From contig NZ_JAGHRA010000005.1 in NCBI RefSeq assembly GCF_017744015.1, forward strand, positions 124,001 through 188,000: DNA of 64,000 nucleotides, read 5' to 3'. This document shows positions 47,137 through 55,953 of the stretch, piece after piece. Position 1 is the first letter of the stretch; every line of letters begins with the position of its first letter. This DNA comes from Paracoccus sp. R12_2 (GTDB lineage Bacteria; Pseudomonadota; Alphaproteobacteria; Rhodobacterales; Rhodobacteraceae). Below the pieces are notes generated by a model. The model was not told where the DNA came from and searched no databases. It was given only the letters and a program-made list of their open reading frames with translations. Both the position numbers and the translations under genes were made by a program.

Positions 47137-48038
47137 GCCAGACGAGACGCGACTGGCTGCTTTCGGATGCGCCGCAGACCCGCCGGCAGGCGCGACTGGG
47201 GGCGATCTATCAGGGGTGGCTGACCTTTCGTGCCAACAAGCTGGCGATGTTCGGGCTGATCATCCTTGTCATCCTGATCTTCACGGCGATCTTCGCGCCC
47301 TGGATCGCGCCGCAAAACCCGTTCTCGCAAAATCTGGGCGGTCGGCTGGCGCCACCTTCGGCGGAACACTTGCTGGGCACCGACGCGCTGGGGCGGGATA
47401 TCCTGTCGCGGTTGATCCATGGCGCGCGCATCACCCTGTTCATCGTCGGAACCGTCGCGCTGATCGCGCCGATCATCGGGTTGTTCATCGGCACGGTGGC
47501 GGGCTTCGCGGGCGGCTGGCTGGATCAGGTGCTGATGCGGATCACCGACATCTTCCTGGCTTTTCCCAAGCTGATCCTTGCGCTGGCTTTCGTGGCAGCA
47601 CTTGGCGCCAGCATCGGAAACGCCGTGCTGGCGCTGGCGCTGACCGCGTGGCCGCCCTATGCCCGGCTGGCGCGGGCCGAGACGCTGACCATCCGCAATG
47701 CCGACTACATCGCCGCTGCCCGGCTGCAGGGTGCGGGGCCGATGCGCCTGCTGATCCGGCATATCTGGCCGCTGTGCATCAGCTCGCTGATCGTGCGGGT
47801 GGCGCTGGACATGGCGGGGATCATCCTGTCGGCGGCGGGACTTGGCTTTCTGGGTCTGGGCGCGCAGCCGCCGATGCCGGAATGGGGGGCGATGATCTCG
47901 GACGGCCGGACCTATATTCTGGATTTCTGGTGGGTTGCCGCCATGCCGGGGCTGGCCATCTTCATCGTGTCGCTGTCCTTCAACCTGCTGGGTGACGGGC
48001 TGCGTGACGTGCTGGACCCGAAGGGAGGCAAGGAATGA
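47133..48038 (+). CDS. ABC transporter permease, DppC-like
   Basis: A 301-residue second permease. It opens with the OppC-type N-terminal domain and HLLGTDALGRDILSRLIHGA, and has the EAA loop ADYIAAARLQGAGPMRLLIR. ATGA overlaps at both ends show tight operon organisation. Confidence 0.94.
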   Translation: MSQTRRDWLLSDAPQTRRQARLGAIYQGWLTFRANKLAMFGLIILVILIFTAIFAPWIAPQNPFSQNLGGRLAPPSAEHLLGTDALGRDILSRLIHGARITLFIVGTVALIAPIIGLFIGTVAGFAGGWLDQVLMRITDIFLAFPKLILALAFVAALGASIGNAVLALALTAWPPYARLARAETLTIRNADYIAAARLQGAGPMRLLIRHIWPLCISSLIVRVALDMAGIILSAAGLGFLGLGAQPPMPEWGAMISDGRTYILDFWWVAAMPGLAIFIVSLSFNLLGDGLRDVLDPKGGKE

Positions 48039-48919
48039 CCGATCCCCTGCTTTCGGTGCGCGATCTGCGCGTGGCCTTTCCGACGCGGCAGGGCGTCTTC
48101 GAGGCCGTGCGCGGCGTCAGTTTCGATCTGGGGCGCGAACGTCTGGGCGTCGTGGGTGAATCCGGCAGCGGCAAGTCGATGACCGGCCGTGCGATCCTGG
48201 GCCTTGTCCGTCCGCCCGGCCGGGTCACCGCCGACCGCATGGATCTGGACGGTCAGCCGATCCTGAACCTGCCCGAACGCAAGATGCGCAAGATCCGCGG
48301 CAGCCGCATCAGCATGGTGATGCAGGATCCGAAATTCAGCCTGAACCCGGTGATGACCATCGGCGACCAGATCATCGAGGCCTATCGGCTGCATGCCGGC
48401 GGCGGCAAGAATGTCGGACGCCAGAAGGCGCTGGACATGCTGCACGCGGTCCAGATCCGCGATCCCGAACGGGTGATGCAGGCCTATCCCCACGAAGTGT
48501 CGGGCGGGATGGGGCAACGCATCATGATCGCCATGATGCTGGCCCCCGACCCCGAGATCCTGATCGCGGACGAACCCACATCGGCGCTGGACGTGTCGGT
48601 GCGGACCGAGGTTCTGAATATCATGGACCGTCTGGTCACCGATCGCGGCATGGGGCTGATCTTCATCAGCCACGACCTGAATCTTGTCGCCCAGTTCTGC
48701 GATCGGGTGCTGATCATGTATGCCGGCCGTGTCGTCGAGACATTGACCGCGAAGAATCTGCATGACGCGCGGCACCCCTATACGCAGGGCCTGCTGAACA
48801 GCCTGCCGCGCCTTGATGCCCCGACCGGCCGCCTGCCGGTGCTGCAGCGCCAGGAAAGCTGGCGCGACGGTGACACGATCACCGAAAGCCTGGAAACCGA
48901 ATTTCCGGGGGGACTCTGA
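48035..48919 (+). CDS. ABC transporter ATP-binding protein, DppD-like
   Basis: A 294-residue ATPase. Walker A is [15 protein letters not shown], the signature VSGGMGQRIMIAMML, and Walker [15 protein letters not shown]-terminal segment with TQGLLNSLPRLD is typical of DppD/OppD. It lacks the usual C-terminal Cys cluster of DppD. Partner of the DppF-like ATPase that follows after 67 bp. Confidence 0.93.
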   Translation: MTDPLLSVRDLRVAFPTRQGVFEAVRGVSFDLGRERLGVVGESGSGKSMTGRAILGLVRPPGRVTADRMDLDGQPILNLPERKMRKIRGSRISMVMQDPKFSLNPVMTIGDQIIEAYRLHAGGGKNVGRQKALDMLHAVQIRDPERVMQAYPHEVSGGMGQRIMIAMMLAPDPEILIADEPTSALDVSVRTEVLNIMDRLVTDRGMGLIFISHDLNLVAQFCDRVLIMYAGRVVETLTAKNLHDARHPYTQGLLNSLPRLDAPTGRLPVLQRQESWRDGDTITESLETEFPGGL

Positions 48920-48986
48920 TGCGACGTCTTCCGTGCAAGGATGTTCTGCGGGCAGCGGCAGATCCCCTGATGCCAGCGGTGCCGCA

Positions 48987-49739
48987 ATGCTGAAGATCGA
49001 ACATCTCGATGTGTGGTTCGGCCTGCCGCCGGATCGTGTGGACGCCGTGAAGGATGCCGGTTTCAGTGTGACCGCGGGCGAAAGCTTCGGCCTCGTGGGC
49101 GAATCCGGTTCGGGAAAGTCCACGATCCTGCGGGCCATCGCAGGGCTGGTGGGCAGCTGGTCAGGCCGGATCGAAGTCGACGGACAGCAACTTGAAGGCC
49201 ATCGCCGCAACCGCGACTTCTACAGATCCGTCCAGATGGTCTTTCAGGACCCCTATGCCAGCCTGCATCCGCGCCATTCCGTCGATGCCGTTCTCAGCGA
49301 GGCGCTGAAGCTGCAGGGAATGGACGATATCGACGGCCGCATTCCGCGGCTTCTGGACGATGTCGGGCTGGGGCGCGTGTTCCGGTTCCGCTATCCGCAC
49401 CAGCTTTCCGGCGGCCAGCGACAGCGCGTCGCCATCGCCCGTGCCCTTGCCGGCCAGCCGCGCCTGTTGCTGCTGGATGAACCGACCAGCGCGCTGGATG
49501 TCAGCGTCCAGGCCGAGATCCTGAACCTGCTGACCGACCTTCGGGCCGAGCATGGGCTGACCTATCTGATGGTCAGCCACGATCTGGTCGTCATCGGCCA
49601 CATGTGCGACCGGCTGTCGGTGATGCAGCATGGGCGGATCGTCGAGACGATGGATGTCGCGGCGCTGCGCCGCGGGGCGGGGCAGCAGGACTATACCCGG
49701 CACCTCATCGGGGCGTCTTCCGGGTATCGGCGATACTGA
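48987..49739 (+). CDS. ABC transporter ATP-binding protein, DppF-like
   Basis: A 250-residue ATPase. Walker [19 protein letters not shown], signature [15 protein letters not shown], Walker [14 protein letters not shown]-loop YLMVSHDL. The ATG at 48987 begins the domain; the frame is open further upstream and a GTG in it could add about 19 residues, but these do not look like family sequence. Completes the ABC importer. Confidence 0.92.
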   Translation: MLKIEHLDVWFGLPPDRVDAVKDAGFSVTAGESFGLVGESGSGKSTILRAIAGLVGSWSGRIEVDGQQLEGHRRNRDFYRSVQMVFQDPYASLHPRHSVDAVLSEALKLQGMDDIDGRIPRLLDDVGLGRVFRFRYPHQLSGGQRQRVAIARALAGQPRLLLLDEPTSALDVSVQAEILNLLTDLRAEHGLTYLMVSHDLVVIGHMCDRLSVMQHGRIVETMDVAALRRGAGQQDYTRHLIGASSGYRRY

Positions 49740-49809
49740 GCCCGGTCGGGGTTGCGCAGCGCGCCGTTATCGCTAGCGTCGGGCGCGGCTCAACTTTTCG
49801 GGGACAGCG

Positions 49810-50865
49810 ATGAAGCATGTGAAACTTGGCGGCAGCGATGTCGAGGTCAGCGAAATCTGTCTTGGCACCATGACCTTCGGCAGCCAGACGGCGGAACCCG
49901 ACGCGCATGCACAGCTGGACCGGGCCGCCGATGCGGGCATGTCGTTCATCGACACAGCCGAGATGTATCCCGTCAATCCCGTGCGTCGCGAGACGATCGG
50001 CGTCACCGAACAGATTATCGGCCGCTGGATGGCGCGCGAGGGCAATCGCGACCGGGTTCAGATCGCCACCAAGATCACCGGCCCCAGCCAGATGGTGCGC
50101 GACAGCGCGCCCTATCACGGCGCCACGGTGCGGGCCTGTATCGACGCCTCGCTGCGCAGGCTGCAGACCGACCGGATCGATCTTTATCAGCTTCACTGGC
50201 CGGTTCGCGGCACATGGGCATTCCGCCAGAACTGGACCTATGCGCCGACCCCCGGCAAGCAGCAGGTTCTGGATCACATGGCGGATATCCTTGATGCGGT
50301 GGGCGAGGCCGTGTCGTCCGGCAAGCTGCGGGCTTTCGGCCTGTCGAACGAAACGGCATGGGGGCTGGCGCGTTGGTGCGACGTTGCCGACCGTGTGGGC
50401 GGACCGCGTGTCGCCGCGATCCAGAACGAATATTCCCTGCTGTACCGACTATACGATACGGATCTTGCCGAGACCGCGTTGCAGGAGGATGTGACGCTGC
50501 TGGGATTCTCGCCGCTTGCTGCCGGTCTGTTGACCGGAAAATACGCGGGCGGGGCGTTGCCCGATGGCAGTCGCGCGGCGGTGGACAAGCAGACCGGCGG
50601 GATGGGCAATCTGGGTGGGCGCAAGACCACGCGGGCAATCGCGGCGACCGAGGCCTATCGCAGGCTGGCGGCGGAACATGGGTGGGATCCGGTGCACATG
50701 GCCATCGCCTGGCAACTGACCAGGCCGTTCAAGAATATCCCGATCATCGGGGCAACAGATATCGACCAGCTTGATCATCTTATCGCCGGGCTGGATCGCC
50801 CCATGGCGCAGGATCTGGTCAAGGCCATTGACCGTCTGCACAAGGAATACCCGCTGCCTTACTAG
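49810..50865 (+). CDS. tas: Aldo/keto reductase, Tas-like
   Basis: A 351-residue NADPH-dependent aldo-keto reductase. The N-terminus GGSDVEVSEICLGTMTFGSQ and DTAEMYPVNPVRRET match E. coli Tas. Catalytic tetrad: Asp and Tyr in FIDTAEMYP, Lys in IATKITGP, His in YQLHWPVRG. The physiological substrate is unknown. Starts 70 bp after the ABC operon and looks like a separate unit. Confidence 0.9.
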   Translation: MKHVKLGGSDVEVSEICLGTMTFGSQTAEPDAHAQLDRAADAGMSFIDTAEMYPVNPVRRETIGVTEQIIGRWMAREGNRDRVQIATKITGPSQMVRDSAPYHGATVRACIDASLRRLQTDRIDLYQLHWPVRGTWAFRQNWTYAPTPGKQQVLDHMADILDAVGEAVSSGKLRAFGLSNETAWGLARWCDVADRVGGPRVAAIQNEYSLLYRLYDTDLAETALQEDVTLLGFSPLAAGLLTGKYAGGALPDGSRAAVDKQTGGMGNLGGRKTTRAIAATEAYRRLAAEHGWDPVHMAIAWQLTRPFKNIPIIGATDIDQLDHLIAGLDRPMAQDLVKAIDRLHKEYPLPY

Positions 50866-50976
50866 GCGTTTTTCGGGGTGCGGCATGGTTTCCGCGGCTT
50901 TGGTTCAGACGGGCATTGATGAAATCGGTACCGCGCCTATCTTGTTGACAAGCAAGGCAAGTGATGGGGGCCGTGA

Positions 50977-51903
50977 ATGGCTGGCGATCCATATGCGGCG
51001 CTGGGGCTGACCAGATCGGCCACCGACGCCGATATCAAGAAGGCGTATCGCAAGATCGCCAAGACAGACCATCCGGACCTGAACCCGGATGCCGCCGCGA
51101 CAGAGCGGTTCAAGGCCGCGTCGTCGGCCTATGACCTGCTGAAGGATCCCGAACAGCGCCGCCGTTTCGACGCGGGCGAAATCGACGAACAGGGGCAAGA
51201 GCGTCCGCAGCGCCGCACCTATCGCGAACACGCCGAGGCCGCGGGAAATCCCTATGCGCGCAGCTATGGCTTCGACGGCGATCCCGATCTGTCGGACGTC
51301 TTTTCGGATCTGTTCGGCGGCCGTGCGGGGGCGGGGTTCCGGCAGGGCGGTTTCCAGCAGGGGACCGGCCGCGATTTCCACATGCGCGGGCAGGATTATC
51401 GCTTCTCGCTGGAAGTCGATTTCATGACCGCCGCCAAGGGTGGCAAGACGCGCATCACGCTGCCCGACGGCGGCGGCCTTGAGGTGACGATCCCGAAGGG
51501 TGTCCGCGACGGCCAGACGATCCGGCTGAAGGGCAAGGGCGGTGCGGGCATGGGGCAGGGCGGGCCGGGCGATGCCTATCTGACCATCGCCGTGGCCGAC
51601 CATCCCGATTTCCGGCGCGAGGGCGATGACATCTTCCTGACCCTGCCCATCGGGATCGACGAGGCGGTGCTGGGCGGAAAGGTCGCCGCCCCGACCGTCG
51701 ACGGGCCGGTGAACCTGACGATTCCGAAAGGTGCCAGCAGCGGACAGAAGCTGCGCCTTCGCGGGCGCGGGATCAACGGCGGCGATCAGCAGGTCGAACT
51801 GAAGATCGTGATGCCGCCCACGGTGGATGAGGATCTGTCCCGCTTCATGGAAGAATGGCGCCGGTCTCATGGCTATGATCCGCGCCGGGGAATGGCGTCA
51901 TGA
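50977..51903 (+). CDS. cbpA: CbpA-type DnaJ co-chaperone
   Basis: A 308-residue type B J-protein that stimulates DnaK. J-domain at 1-70 with the HPD motif (KTDHPDLNPD), then a short Gly/Phe linker (QGGFQQGTGRDFHMRG), and two beta-rich DnaJ C-terminal substrate-binding domains (about 130-300). No zinc-finger. Its stop overlaps the CbpM-like gene by ATGA, as in E. coli cbpAM. Confidence 0.93.
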   Translation: MAGDPYAALGLTRSATDADIKKAYRKIAKTDHPDLNPDAAATERFKAASSAYDLLKDPEQRRRFDAGEIDEQGQERPQRRTYREHAEAAGNPYARSYGFDGDPDLSDVFSDLFGGRAGAGFRQGGFQQGTGRDFHMRGQDYRFSLEVDFMTAAKGGKTRITLPDGGGLEVTIPKGVRDGQTIRLKGKGGAGMGQGGPGDAYLTIAVADHPDFRREGDDIFLTLPIGIDEAVLGGKVAAPTVDGPVNLTIPKGASSGQKLRLRGRGINGGDQQVELKIVMPPTVDEDLSRFMEEWRRSHGYDPRRGMAS

Positions 51904-52235
51904 CCCGCTATTATTCCGAAGCCGAGGTCGTCACCCTGATCGACGATCTGACCCAGCCCAGATTGCGGACATTCCTGCACGCCCGCATCGTGCAGCCCGT
52001 CGTGACGCCTGAAGGTCCGGGTTTCCGAGAGGCCGACGTGGCGCGGCTGCAACTGCTGTGCGATCTCAGCGAGGGCTATCAGTTGCCCGAGGACTCGCTG
52101 CAACTGGTGATGTCGCTGATCGATCAGTTGAACACTGCGCGCGGCGACATGCGCGCGCTGATGCGCGCGGTCGCCAGTGAACCCGACGAGGTGCGCATCC
52201 GCATCCATCGCAGCGTGCGGCAGGTCAGAGACTGA
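51900..52235 (+). CDS. cbpM: CbpM-like chaperone modulator
   Basis: A 111-residue MerR-HTH-like protein resembling CbpM, which binds and inhibits the CbpA J-domain. N-terminal YYSEAEVVTLIDDLTQPRLR and READVARLQLLCDLSEGYQL are typical. Called mainly because of coupling (ATGA) to cbpA. Confidence 0.85.
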   Translation: MTRYYSEAEVVTLIDDLTQPRLRTFLHARIVQPVVTPEGPGFREADVARLQLLCDLSEGYQLPEDSLQLVMSLIDQLNTARGDMRALMRAVASEPDEVRIRIHRSVRQVRD

Positions 52236-52261
52236 CATCCGCCGGTTGCGGGCGCAGCCAC

Positions 52262-52301
52262 AGGTCACGGAATGGTCACGTGAATGTCGCGAAAGCGTCG
52301 C
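52262..52301 (+). promoter_or_regulatory. Four 11-bp-spaced Pho-box-like units
   Basis: The 7-mers AGGTCAC (52262), TGGTCAC (52273), ATGTCGC (52284) and GCGTCGC (52295) recur every 11 bp with 4-nt linkers (GGAA, GTGA, GAAA). The E. coli Pho box is CTGTCAT repeated every 11 bp with an A/T-rich 4-nt linker, so this looks like PhoB binding sites in tandem, 50-90 bp before a phytase-like esterase gene. A further TGGTCAC at 52303 breaks the spacing. PhoB binding is inferred. Confidence 0.5.
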
Positions 52302-52351
52302 CTGGTCACGCCAGAACGCATGGGACACCCTGAAATCCGGAGGTTATTCCC

Positions 52352-54517
52352 ATGCGTCTGATGCTGACGTCCCTGATCGCGCTGACGGCCGCCGCGCCGG
52401 CCGCCCTGTCGCAAGAGGCTGGCAATTCCGTCTTCAACCGCATCGCCAGCTTCGCCACCGCGATGAACATCGCCGAGGGCGAAGACCGCGCCGCCGAAAA
52501 CAGCGCCGAGATCATGGTCGCGACCGAAGACGGCAACAGGCTGATATATTCCGACAGCCCGCTGGAATCGCTGGGGATGATCGACATCAGCGATCCCGCC
52601 GCGCCGATGCCGTTGGGCCATATCGCGATGGACGGCGAACCCACGACCGCCGTTGTCGTCGGATCGACCGCGTTCGTCGGGGTGAACACCTCGGACAGCT
52701 TTACCGATCCGTCAGGCGTTCTGCGCAGCGTGGATCTGGACAGCAAGACCATCACCGACAGCTGCGAGATCGGCGGGCAGCCCGACTCGGTTGCGGTCAA
52801 CAAGGATGGCACCCAGATCGCGATCGCGATCGAGAACGAGCGCGACGAGGATCTGAATGACGGCGCGATCCCGCAGATGCCTGCCGGTCTCGTGGTGACC
52901 ATCCCGGTCAATGCCGGCGCCGCCGACTGTGCGGGGCTGCAGAAGATCGACATGACCGGTCTTGCCGAGGTCGCGGGCGACGATCCCGAGCCGGAATACC
53001 TGTCCTATAACGAGGCCGGCGATCTGGCGGTCACGTTGCAGGAAAACAACCACATCGTCATCGTTTCGAACGGTCAGGTCGCAAGTCATTTCAGCGCCGG
53101 AAGCGTCGATCTGGACGGCATCGACACCGAAAGCGACGGTCAGATCGACCCGACCGGCAGTCTTGCGGGCATCCCGCGCGAACCCGATGCGGTGGCGTGG
53201 CTGGACAACGACCATCTGGTGACCGCGAACGAAGGCGACTGGAACGGCGGCAGCCGTGGTTTCACGATCTGGTCCAAGGATGGCAGCGTCGTCTATGACA
53301 GCGGCAATCTGCTGGAGCAGAAGCTGATCGAGCTTGGTCACTACCCCGACAAGCGCGCGGGCAAGAAGGGTGGCGAGCCCGAGGCGGTCATCACCGCCAC
53401 CTATGATGGCACGCCGATGATCTTCGTCGCGTCCGAGCGCGGCAGCATCGTCTTTGCCTTCGATGCGACGGACCCCGCCAAGCCGCAACTGATCCAGGCT
53501 CTGCCTTCGGGGATCGGGCCGGAAGGTCTGGTGGCGATTCCGCAGCGCGACCTGTTCGCCACCGCGAACGAAACCGATCTGGGCGAGGACGGCGCGGCGC
53601 GCGCACATGTCATGATCTATCAGCGCCAGCAGGGACCGGCGGCCTATCCCCAGATCACCTCGGCCGGCGCCGATGAACTGATCCCATGGGGGGCGTTGTC
53701 GGCACTGACGGTCGATCCGGCAGATCCGACGCGGCTTTATGCAGTCAGCGACAGTTTCTATTCCGCTGCACCTGCGATCTTCACCATCGACGCATCGCAG
53801 CAGCCCGCGCGGATCACCGCACGCACCATCGTTACCCGCGACGGACAACCGGCAGAGAAGCTTGATCTGGAAGGTATCGTCTCGGACGGGCAGGGCGGGT
53901 TCTGGCTGGCCTCGGAAGGAAACTCTGAAAAAGAGGTGCCGTATGCCGTTCTGCACGTCGATACATCCGGCGCGATCATTCAGGAAATCGGCTTGCCCGA
54001 TGCGCTGGCCGCGCATGAAAAGCGCTTCGGCTTCGAAGGGATCGAGATGGTCGATGGCAAGCTGTGGCTGGCCGTTCAGCGCGAATGGGGCGACGACCCG
54101 GAAGGACATGTGAAGCTGCTGCAGCTGGATCCGTCGAGCGGCGAATGGTCCGGCGTGCACTATCCGATCGAATCGGGGGAAGGCTGGGTCGGGCTGTCGG
54201 ACCTCGCCGCCCATGATGGCGCGTTGTACCTGATCGAGCGCGACAACCTGATCGGCGACAGGGCGGCGCTGAAGCAGGTCACCCGGATTTCCCTGGCAGA
54301 GATGACCCCGGCCCCGCTTGATGCTGAGCTGCCGGTCGTCACCAAGGAGGTGGTGCGCGATCTGCTGCCGGATCTGAAATCGGCCGGAGGCTATGTCGTG
54401 GACAAGGTCGAGGGCCTGGCCATCGCCCCGGACGGGACGGCATATGTCGCGACCGACAATGATGGTGTCGATGACAGTTCGGGCGAGACGATGTTCTGGT
54501 CCTTCAAGCTGGACTGA
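52352..54517 (+). CDS. Secreted phytase-like esterase, two-part beta-propeller protein
   Basis: A 721-residue exported protein with signal peptide [21 protein letters not shown]-terminal half (about 30-400) carries WD/propeller-like repeats ([40 protein letters not shown]), as in choice-of-anchor I proteins. C-terminal half (about 425-715) fits the esterase-like activity of phytase family (PF13449), e.g. [20 protein letters not shown] and [20 protein letters not shown]. Probably a periplasmic or secreted phosphoesterase for phosphate scavenging, consistent with Pho-box-like repeats upstream. Good CGGAGG site. Confidence 0.85.
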   Translation: MRLMLTSLIALTAAAPAALSQEAGNSVFNRIASFATAMNIAEGEDRAAENSAEIMVATEDGNRLIYSDSPLESLGMIDISDPAAPMPLGHIAMDGEPTTAVVVGSTAFVGVNTSDSFTDPSGVLRSVDLDSKTITDSCEIGGQPDSVAVNKDGTQIAIAIENERDEDLNDGAIPQMPAGLVVTIPVNAGAADCAGLQKIDMTGLAEVAGDDPEPEYLSYNEAGDLAVTLQENNHIVIVSNGQVASHFSAGSVDLDGIDTESDGQIDPTGSLAGIPREPDAVAWLDNDHLVTANEGDWNGGSRGFTIWSKDGSVVYDSGNLLEQKLIELGHYPDKRAGKKGGEPEAVITATYDGTPMIFVASERGSIVFAFDATDPAKPQLIQALPSGIGPEGLVAIPQRDLFATANETDLGEDGAARAHVMIYQRQQGPAAYPQITSAGADELIPWGALSALTVDPADPTRLYAVSDSFYSAAPAIFTIDASQQPARITARTIVTRDGQPAEKLDLEGIVSDGQGGFWLASEGNSEKEVPYAVLHVDTSGAIIQEIGLPDALAAHEKRFGFEGIEMVDGKLWLAVQREWGDDPEGHVKLLQLDPSSGEWSGVHYPIESGEGWVGLSDLAAHDGALYLIERDNLIGDRAALKQVTRISLAEMTPAPLDAELPVVTKEVVRDLLPDLKSAGGYVVDKVEGLAIAPDGTAYVATDNDGVDDSSGETMFWSFKLD

Positions 54518-54534
54518 ACATTAACGGCAATATC

Positions 54535-54600
54535 TGCCGCGGCTGCCCAGAGGTCGCCGCGGCATCGGCGCCGGACCGGAATCGCCGGGAGCCGATTTTT
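54535..54600 (+). terminator. Tandem hairpins ending the phytase-like gene
   Basis: First hairpin: TGCCGCGGC (54535-54543) and GCCGCGGCA (54556-54564), perfect 9 bp. Second: ATCGGC (54564-54569) and GCCGAT (54591-54596) around a GC-rich inner region, followed directly by TTTT. The second has the classic shape of an intrinsic terminator. Confidence 0.65.
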
Positions 54601-54610
54601 CAGTTGCAGT

Positions 54611-54683
54611 CCAAGCCGCGACACCCTATCCCGTGCGGCGGGACACCCTTCCCCAACGAAGGGCTTTTAGCTGGAAGGCTGAG
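54611..54683 (+). ncRNA. Candidate serC leader RNA
   Basis: The leader immediately before serC folds into two hairpins: GCCGC (54615-54619) with GCGGC (54635-54639), and CCCTTC (54646-54651) with GAAGGG (54658-54663) followed by CTTTTAG. The serC ribosome site GGAAGG lies next. A conserved serC RNA motif upstream of serC-serA is known from alphaproteobacteria (described with SAM-II, speF, suhB and ybhL). Matching position and architecture, not a covariance score, support the call. Confidence 0.5.
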
Positions 54684-54687
54684 TCAC

Positions 54688-55833
54688 ATGACTGATCTGA
54701 CGATCCCGGCCGCGCGGCCGGCAAATCCGCGTTTTTCGTCTGGCCCATGCGCCAAATTCCCCGAATATGATCTGAACTTGCTGTCCGGCGCTCCTCTGGG
54801 CCGCTCGCACCGTGCCGCTGTCGGCAAGGCAAAGCTGGCCGAAGCAATCGACAAGACGCGCGAGGTTCTGGGCGTTCCCGCAGATTACCGCATCGGCATC
54901 GTTCCGGCCTCGGATACCGGCGCGGTCGAGATGGCCATGTGGACCATGCTGGGCGCCCGCCCCGTCGAGATGCTGGCTTGGGAAAGCTTCGGCGAAGGCT
55001 GGGTCACCGACGCGGTCAAGCAGCTGAAGCTGGACGCCACCATCCGCAAGGCCGATTACGGCCAGATCGTCGATTTCGCCGAAGTCGATTTCGACAAGGA
55101 TGTCGTCTTCACCTGGAACGGCACGACCAGCGGCGTGCGCGTGCCGAATGGGAATGCCATTCCGGCCGACCGCGATGGCTTGACCATCTGCGACGCCACC
55201 AGCGCCGCGTTCGCCATGGATCTGCCCTTTGACAAGCTGGATGTCGTGACCTTCAGCTGGCAGAAGGTGCTGGGCGGCGAGGCCGCGCATGGCATGCTGA
55301 TCCTGTCGCCCCGCGCGGTCGAGCGGCTGGAAAGCTTTACCCCCGACCGTCCGCTGCCCAAGATCTTTCGCTTGACCAAGGGCGGCAAGCTGATCGAAGG
55401 CATCTTCCGTGGCGAGACGATCAACACGCCCTCGATGCTGGCGGTCGAAGACTATCTGGCAGCCCTGAACTGGGCGCAGCAGATCGGCGGGTTGCAGGGA
55501 CTGATCGCGCGTGCCGATGCCAATGCAAAGGCCGTGCGCGATTTCATCGCCGACAAGGACTGGATCGCCGATCTGGCTGATGATCCGGCGACGGCATCGA
55601 CGACCAGCGTCTGCCTGAAATTCACCGATCCGGCGATCAAGGACGGGGCCAGCTTTGCCAAGGCCGTGGCAAAGCGGCTGGAAAAAGAGGGCGTGGCGCT
55701 GGATGCCGGTGCATATCGTGATGCGCCTGCCGGGCTGCGGATCTGGTGCGGATCGACTGTCGAGGCGGCAGATGTCGCGGCGCTGATGCCGTGGATCGAA
55801 CATGCCTATCGCGCGGAACTGGCCGCGCAGTAA
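54688..55833 (+). CDS. serC: Phosphoserine aminotransferase
   Basis: Transaminates 3-phosphohydroxypyruvate with glutamate, the second step of serine synthesis. At 381 residues with [20 protein letters not shown] and [20 protein letters not shown] it is the alphaproteobacterial-type SerC. PLP lysine K193 is in [15 protein letters not shown]. The ATG at 54688 has GGAAGG 9 nt upstream. SerA follows 120 bp later. Confidence 0.95.
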   Translation: MTDLTIPAARPANPRFSSGPCAKFPEYDLNLLSGAPLGRSHRAAVGKAKLAEAIDKTREVLGVPADYRIGIVPASDTGAVEMAMWTMLGARPVEMLAWESFGEGWVTDAVKQLKLDATIRKADYGQIVDFAEVDFDKDVVFTWNGTTSGVRVPNGNAIPADRDGLTICDATSAAFAMDLPFDKLDVVTFSWQKVLGGEAAHGMLILSPRAVERLESFTPDRPLPKIFRLTKGGKLIEGIFRGETINTPSMLAVEDYLAALNWAQQIGGLQGLIARADANAKAVRDFIADKDWIADLADDPATASTTSVCLKFTDPAIKDGASFAKAVAKRLEKEGVALDAGAYRDAPAGLRIWCGSTVEAADVAALMPWIEHAYRAELAAQ

Positions 55834-55850
55834 ATCGCGTCCCGCGACCG

Positions 55851-55903
55851 CCGGGGGCTGTCTGCCCCCGGACCCCCGAGGATATTTCTTCAAAGAAGAT
55901 GAT
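55851..55903 (+). repeat. Rhodobacteraceae-type intergenic repeat with terminator hairpin
   Basis: CCGGGGGC (55851-55858) and GCCCCCGG (55864-55871) form a perfect 8-bp stem with loop TGTCT, followed by ACCCCCGAGGATATTT and an A/G-rich tail. I recall the same core, a GGGGGC/GCCCCC hairpin followed by ACCCCCG-GATATTT, at many intergenic sites in Rhodobacter and Paracoccus genomes. Here it separates serC from serA, where it could act as a partial terminator. Confidence 0.5.
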
Positions 55904-55953
55904 CAGTCACCTGCGAGGCACGGGCCCGGGTGCAGTATATGAGGATGAATTAC

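Noticed and set aside
47117-47995. 292-codon plus-strand frame overlapping the DppC-like gene
   Set aside because: Alternative frame of a certain permease gene; Gly/Ala/Arg-rich with no membrane pattern.
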